A stretch of 9,129 bases of DNA, from NCBI GenBank assembly GCA_017936725.1, contig JAGBEZ010000091.1, forward strand, positions 1 through 9,129, given 5' to 3'. Below are positions 7,701 through 9,129 of this stretch, piece by piece (positions within the stretch are counted from its first letter, which is position 1; the number at the start of each line of letters is the position of its first letter). Position numbers and translations under genes: made by a program. The stretch is from Agathobacter sp. Lineage in GTDB: Bacteria > Bacillota_A > Clostridia > Lachnospirales > Lachnospiraceae. The notes below the pieces were generated by a model. That model was not told where the DNA came from. It saw only the letters and a program-made list of their open reading frames with translations, and did not search any database.

Positions 7701-8400
7701 GGATATTCCAGAGACATTAACTGCAGATTTTGAAAATTTTGCACAGTACAACTTGTTTGCATACTGCTTTAACAATCCTGTTAATTTGTCTGACGAGACT
7801 GGCACTTGGCCGAGTTGGGCAACCAAATTAGCTATTGGCGTCGGAGCAATCGTCGTTGGAGCGGCCGTTGTTGCCGCAACAGCTGCAACCGGTGGTGCTG
7901 CAGCAGCATTTGTTGGAGCAGCGGTTGCGGGTTTGAAGGCTGCTGCGGTATCTGGAGCTATTGGTGCAGCTGTTGGTGCAGGAACCAGTGCTGTTAGCCA
8001 CCGTGTTTCGACTGGTAGTTGGAATGGTGCAGGTAAAGTCGCTATAGACGGTGCTGTTGATGGCTTTGCGAGCGGATTTATGACTGGTGGAATTATGGCA
8101 GGCGGCTCTCAAATACTTAGTAGTGGTTTTAAAGTAGCTGCCAATGCAGGAGTTCCAACGGGAAGAAATGGGGGATTAACCATTGGCAATAAAGTGCGTG
8201 TATTATCACCCAATCATCCTCAGGCGTATGAAGCAGGCGGGACATTATTGAAAATTGGAAGCAAATATAAAAACATTCGATTTGATGTCGGTAGCAATAG
8301 CCTGTTCCATATGAATATCCAGTTAGCAAAGACTGCAAATTATCACCTCCCGATTGGTATATTGGGGTCTGGTTTGTGTGGAGGTATTGCTCGTGATTAA
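1780..8400 (+). CDS. Secreted Rhs/YD-repeat polymorphic toxin protein with DNRLRE-like and CBM-like modules
   Basis: A 2206-residue exported protein. Residues 1-36 form a Sec signal peptide (MTKKKKLLQRM, hydrophobic core, VFAA|E). Residues 67-160 resemble the N-terminal region of clostridial Rhs proteins (KHFRMSDGSFMAVSYGMPVHY). An acidic linker covers about 162-247. Residues 288-419 carry LLYEDVFPGVDLLY and end in FPVAIDPT. A DNRLRE-like region spans about 425-610 (EYRSFIHF, HSWDLTELFKKWY), followed by TVGIEPYYTYQTMGVGDAGT (613-632). YD repeats occupy about 766-874 and 1306-1945, split by two carbohydrate-binding-like modules (986-1303). The Rhs core is 1944-2013, then a Gly/Ala-rich pre-toxin segment and a short C-terminal domain. 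In this family the repeats form a shell that encloses the C-terminal toxin, which is released by cleavage at the core. No LPXTG or cell-wall anchor is seen. The stop overlaps the downstream gene, as in a toxin–immunity pair. Confidence 0.92.
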   Translation: MTKKKKLLQRMIALVLVAALWWQTDSMRFFVTVFAAEKENVVSENTNLSSDSELSENDSTDADVPVTILGEVETLRTEGEKHFRMSDGSFMAVSYGMPVHYQDEDGEWQDIDNRMVLSEDQATYQTYNLQSTTNFSSSLTEGILFETSYDDTSVMMSLLDTIEADNLMKGEAEIEIETEPKIEVEIETEPESEFEKETEMKFEENLIEAKQDIEELEQTIVETEEITTEQEQNTEVLEENIEETVNLDLLVFDRAAVADTTVEVQDVLGSVSNVSQNDEKDEGWTMEDILPENIQDSLLYEDVFPGVDLLYTKYSHNVKEQIIVNSVQETYRYDFMLTLDGVEAVLNEDGSVSLVQKENLENEIYYIPAPFMQDADGIVSYDVEYMLTDVSEGVILTVVADAEWMNEDRRAFPVAIDPTIIIRAEEESKELYISYTAQGAPDSKNTGLETYVGYTTYHSLKEYRSFIHFTKMPEIPAGMTVVDGQFHACLKTYTEIGCDELDLGIYEVTSSKPSTASSYRNWIYNLTWNTMPTYDTSNMIDYTTVSESTIYQYHSWDLTELFKKWYVEDTENRTVAWTMVPGSYSNTHCGEASFFGWEDIAPPVIVVAYRNTVGIEPYYTYQTMGVGDAGTAYIADATGQFKVVNPIITFVSTVNPFGLSLVYNSDYFADDADLDYQPPTKMGTGNIAMKLGQGWTLDIIQTMHTETIGDTMYLCYTDGDGTKHYFVKDDEKNSADDSNKTFYYDEDGLGLKTEITNTQKTNFIMYDDSGNSWTFINGRLDKKSDENGNYYSITYNSNNKISSVGQVNGNIGGPPVATFTYSGDYVSTITDAAGNVYSFSYTNGKLTGISRNGEQTATYSYGPYANTVTSIIDSKSGYTISLGYRYSKVAGVQENVNGIFGANFGISYPNYSKTVYTSTSDEGTLYTSYLFDYAQRTINAYVTDKDNNILGASNAVYTDTQAETTEDSVSKKTNRTEKIGGVGISNPSLLTGGGCEGAGWAFPGNSMEYVAAYYDTSVKRTGLYSMRIVPENTTGTVYAIAYCYNINSLGTYTLSAYIKTSECSSLTGEGIVLKVTDLAGNTFTGKGLDYVTSEQIDDGWTRIQLTFQAATTGRHTISIYAEGVNGIFYVDDVQLGKGETAGTLDLLKYGSYESGISQWSGNYITSSVDKGWNKSQCLVLTGHPDNNAYAYQTVNINLPATETFVLSGWAKGNSVPDNVTTHSDKNQDKQKQFGLRAKIIYTDNTSEYHYVPFNPDVNEWQFTSLSIVPKSPTKTISTIQVICTFAGNANEAYFDNISLYREVAQTMRYDDDGNLQSVNTPGLSEETNTYEGGNLIHSVTGGNGTYTYTYDDTYKHRLTNVRDGVITQSFSYDRFGNTVGTVLKSYNNSNPLSITSSATYSDDGNRVTSLTDSAGNSVEYEYGNNSSKMYALPTTTTDGRGNSTTTAYDSYGRTIEVEVPELVSISYAYEQGLLTSIEREDIEGESTQEYRFTYDDFGRTTAVYIGNRLLASYAYRNTGEMISMTYANGTTVEYVYDILGRVIKETFKSGNTEKRTVEYTYDNNGQINSIKDSVSGTENYVYDRLGRVVYYENEETDVRCSYTYDENSRLIYTGYDAEDLSGGSERYSYNSNKTDGISDGLLTSMQMITSYGLGREYDYLQRLTERRISGLTENYTYKAGKEANTTTTQVSGMTNTLGETVVSDYQYTYDANGNIRVVIDNADGGEGIAYTYDKLNQLTGVSYRSGGIERYTYDAHGNLLTFNNGISSHTYTYGNSEWKDLLTAVDGVPFFYDELGNPLSYYNGQSYSLSWTEGRKLATITTGGKTTNYLYDASGNRIKKTNSDGSYILYVIANGTAIGEKHYSAEDELVKTLRYIYDENGSVCGYVENSADGAGTYCFIKNLQGDVTHVYRVSDKAIVATYTYNSWGNIISATGEKAEENPFRYRGYYYDAETGFYYVSSRYYDPEIGRWINADIPETLTADFENFAQYNLFAYCFNNPVNLSDETGTWPSWATKLAIGVGAIVVGAAVVAATAATGGAAAAFVGAAVAGLKAAAVSGAIGAAVGAGTSAVSHRVSTGSWNGAGKVAIDGAVDGFASGFMTGGIMAGGSQILSSGFKVAANAGVPTGRNGGLTIGNKVRVLSPNHPQAYEAGGTLLKIGSKYKNIRFDVGSNSLFHMNIQLAKTANYHLPIGILGSGLCGGIARD
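2263..2520 (+). repeat. Acidic low-complexity linker with imperfect EIETEP repeats in the Rhs protein
   Basis: Residues about 162-247 are very rich in Glu. Near-repeats include AEIEIETEP, KIEVEIETEP and SEFEKETEM; at DNA level AGATAGAAATTGAAACTGAG recurs with small changes between about 2297 and 2350. The segment lies between two recognisable N-terminal blocks and is probably an extended, negatively charged spacer. Short tandem DNA units of this kind may vary in copy number between strains (inference). Confidence 0.6.
4735..5690 (+). other. Two tandem carbohydrate-binding-like beta-sandwich modules inside the Rhs protein
   Basis: Residues about 986-1147 and 1148-1303 are two modules of similar plan. 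Each begins with a Gly- and Trp-containing opening (NPSLLTGGGCEGAGWAFPG; KYGSYESGISQWSG), contains a strand of the type YTLSAYIKTS or FVLSGWAKGNS, and ends with the hallmark FYVDDVQLGKGE or AYFDNISLYRE. That closing motif is typical of CBM_4_9-like and related galactose-binding-fold domains. They could bind glycans on the producer or target cell wall, or simply plug the YD shell. No ligand can be read from sequence. Confidence 0.6.
5695..7608 (+). other. Main YD-repeat block of the Rhs protein
   Basis: Residues about 1306-1943 hold a long series of YD units such as YTYDDTYKHRLTNV, YEYGNNSSKM, YAYEQGLLTSI, YTYDNNGQINSI, YTYDENSRLI, YTYDANGNIRVV, YTYDKLNQLTGV and YTYDAHGNLLTF. In proteins of known structure, these beta-hairpin units coil into a hollow cocoon. 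A shorter block of the same type is at about residues 766-874. The blocks are in one uninterrupted frame, with no decay. Confidence 0.85.
7609..7818 (+). other. Rhs repeat-associated core motif and junction to the variable tip
   Basis: Residues 1944-2013 match the conserved Rhs core: RYRGYYYDAETGFYYVSSRY, then YYDPEIGRWINADIPE, and finally YCFNNPVNLSDETGTWPSW. This marks the boundary between the conserved shell and the exchangeable tip, and it is where family members self-cleave. The closing motif here is DETGTW, whereas the classical proteobacterial form is DPxGL. The Asp (2005) and Gly (2008) are kept, but the Pro and Leu positions differ. Confidence 0.85.
8170..8397 (+). other. Variable C-terminal (candidate toxin) domain of the Rhs protein, family not recognised
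   Basis: After the core comes an Ala/Gly-rich hydrophobic stretch (about residues 2014-2070) and a Gly-rich linker ending VPTGRNGG. The last roughly 75 residues are a compact, non-repetitive domain. Notable parts are VRVLSPNHPQAYEAGGTLLK, IRFDVGSNSLFHMNI and NYHLPIGILGSGL. His2146, His2177, His2189, Asp2169 and Lys2158 are polar candidates for an active site, but no catalytic motif is recognised. Position, small size and the overlapping downstream gene argue for an effector domain. A nuclease, a membrane-active domain or a degraded tip are all possible. Confidence 0.55.
8380..8384 (+). promoter_or_regulatory. Ribosome binding site GGAGG for the immunity candidate, inside the Rhs coding sequence
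   Basis: GGAGG lies 8 nt before GTG at 8393. It decides the start: a TTG at 8354 has no such site, and a TTG at 8387 is only 2 nt away. The signal is embedded in the Gly-Gly codons near the end of the Rhs gene, so the two genes are probably translationally coupled. Confidence 0.7.
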
Positions 8401-8887
8401 AATTTCTAAAAGCCTTTTATTGAATCCGGCACAAATATGGGTTTCTGGTATTAAATGCAACTTCGAGAACATAGCTAAAATAGTCAATGTTTTAGATTGT
8501 AAATTGATTGTAGTAACAATTGATTCTTTAACAAAAGATAGTTCGTTGCTAGCATTAGTAAAGAAGCAAGGATTGAAATACTTTCTAAAGCAACACTCTG
8601 CCAATTATATAGAAGTCTCTGTGGTTATACCATATTCTTTGTTTGAAGGTATCTTGAAAAAAGCAATTAGCGAAGATCCGGAAAATATATTTGTTTTCAA
8701 TTTGCTTGATTCTACAAACTGGGATATTCAATTACAGCATTCTTTTGAAGAGTTAGTTGCTACTGGTATTACTAATTTGTTCATATCCATTTCTTTGGAT
8801 GAAAATGCTTTGTTAATTTCTGTAAACAAGTTTTTGATTCAACCTCAAGAGCTATACAGAAAAATTAAAGCATTACGATTTGACTAG
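8393..8887 (+). CDS. Candidate immunity protein for the Rhs C-terminal toxin (unrecognised family)
   Basis: A 164-residue protein starting at GTG 8393 (MIKISKSLLLNPAQIWVSG) and ending ELYRKIKALRFD. It overlaps the Rhs stop by 8 nt (GTGATTAA). I do not recognise a family. No signal peptide or clear transmembrane helix is seen, so it is probably cytosolic. It alternates hydrophobic beta-like segments (KLIVVTIDSL, YIEVSVVIPY, NIFVFNLLD, ITNLFISISL) with helices, suggesting a small alpha/beta fold. Sampled lines are about 30% GC against about 43% in the Rhs gene. Being the first gene after an Rhs tip, short and overlapping, it fits the usual place of a cognate immunity gene; this is context, not homology. 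Alternatives are an unrelated hypothetical protein or an accessory factor. Confidence 0.75.
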   Translation: MIKISKSLLLNPAQIWVSGIKCNFENIAKIVNVLDCKLIVVTIDSLTKDSSLLALVKKQGLKYFLKQHSANYIEVSVVIPYSLFEGILKKAISEDPENIFVFNLLDSTNWDIQLQHSFEELVATGITNLFISISLDENALLISVNKFLIQPQELYRKIKALRFD

Positions 8888-8899
8888 CATTATACACCA

Positions 8900-9024
8900 T
8901 ACCAGCAAGCATCGCCTTTTGGGGACAAAAGGCAGTTTGTTGGGATAATCCCAATCCCTTAAAGGTTTCAGGAATATTCCTGACAAGTCTGTGTTTGGGT
9001 GACCAAACGCGATGCTTGCTGGTA
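8900..9024 (+). ncRNA. Compact structured element: 16-bp closing stem, four-way junction, two GNRA hairpins
   Basis: TACCAGCAAGCATCGC (8900-8915) pairs perfectly with 9009-9024. Inside are hairpin A, CTTTTG-GGGA-CAAAAG (8916-8931), and hairpin B, GTTTGG-GTGA-CCAAAC (8993-9008). A third stem pairs CAGTTTG (8933-8939) with CAAG-T-CTG (8984-8991; one bulge, one G-U). It encloses TTGGGA-TAA-TCCCAA (8940-8954) and the 16-bp palindrome TCAGGAATATTCCTGA (8968-8983). The outer four-way junction leaves only 8932 and 8992 unpaired. Both GNRA loops exist only if the plus strand is transcribed, the same direction as the Rhs operon. I do not recognise the class. It could be a structured RNA, a 3'-end mRNA stability element, or a folded mobile DNA element. 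Confidence 0.55.
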
Positions 9025-9129
9025 CACAACAGTTTCATTCACTATTTTTAAAGATTTTGTGAATATTTGATTTTAAGGCTTACTTTTTTGCTTCCAAGTG
9101 AGGAAACAGTTGGAGGGTATTTATCCTCT
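9025..9129. other. AT-rich tail without a recognisable gene
   Basis: No convincing coding frame is seen. ATTCAC (9037-9042) and GTGAAT (9059-9064) can form a weak hairpin with a T-rich but interrupted downstream tract, a poor candidate for the operon terminator. Near the edge, GAGGGTAT (9113-9120) and TTATCCTC (9121-9128) form an almost complete inverted repeat. The GGAGGG in it could equally be the ribosome binding site of a gene starting just outside the window. Confidence 0.3.

Noticed and set aside
7806..8112. Cys/Trp-rich plus-strand frame (7806-7997) and Ser/Thr/Asn-rich minus-strand frame (7828-8112)
   Set aside because: Both are frame-shifted or antisense readings of the Ala/Gly-rich pre-toxin segment and reflect its GCN/GGN codons.
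8354..8392. TTG start at 8354 for the downstream gene
   Set aside because: No ribosome binding site is near it, while GGAGG at 8380-8384 is ideally spaced for GTG 8393.
8900..9024. Rho-independent terminator or integron attC site
   Set aside because: None of the stems is followed by a T-run, and the element lacks the RYYYAAC/GTTRRRY ends expected for attC.
1..9129. CRISPR array, tRNA or rRNA genes, transposase genes
   Set aside because: No regularly spaced direct repeats, no tRNA cloverleaf with a recognisable T-loop, no rRNA-like sequence and no transposase motif were seen.

Overview
The window looks like an accessory locus from a low-GC Gram-positive anaerobe, most likely a Lachnospiraceae-type Firmicute. 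This is inferred from the strong AGGAGG-type ribosome binding sites, a Sec signal peptide ending in VFAA|E, an AgrA/AgrC-style LytTR–GHKL two-component pair, and an Rhs protein with the pre-toxin linker WPSWATKLAIG common in clostridial Rhs proteins. The taxonomic call is inference; no rRNA or housekeeping gene is present.

Layout: (1) 1..841, minus strand: 5' part of a membrane histidine kinase, cut by the window edge, with its H-box histidine visible. It is not obvious as an ORF because its stop lies outside the window. (2) 847..1554, minus: LytTR response regulator, just upstream of the kinase in the same operon. (3) 1555..1779: a divergent control region with one plausible sigma-A promoter per direction. 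Between them are a 15-bp inverted repeat and a 12-bp perfect palindrome, and the Shine-Dalgarno of the plus-strand gene sits in the loop of a small hairpin. (4) 1780..8400, plus: a 2206-residue secreted Rhs/YD-repeat protein with signal peptide, acidic linker, DNRLRE-like N-terminal region, two carbohydrate-binding-like beta-sandwich modules set between YD-repeat blocks, an Rhs core motif and a short variable C-terminal domain. (5) 8393..8887, plus: a 164-residue protein that starts inside the Rhs gene (8-nt overlap) and is a candidate immunity protein. (6) 8900..9024: a compact, almost fully paired 125-nt element with a 16-bp closing stem, a four-way junction and two GNRA tetraloops on the plus strand. 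(7) 9025..9129: no gene seen.

Working model (inference): a peptide- or surface-sensing LytTR system controls a divergent Rhs toxin/immunity operon. The Rhs shell is exported, its C-terminal tip is the effector, and the overlapping downstream gene protects the producer. Neither the C-terminal domain nor the immunity candidate matches a family I recognise. The downstream structured element is unexplained and is the most unusual thing in the window. By sampled lines, the Rhs gene is about 43% GC, while the immunity candidate and regulator genes are near 30%, which suggests modular or horizontally acquired origins.
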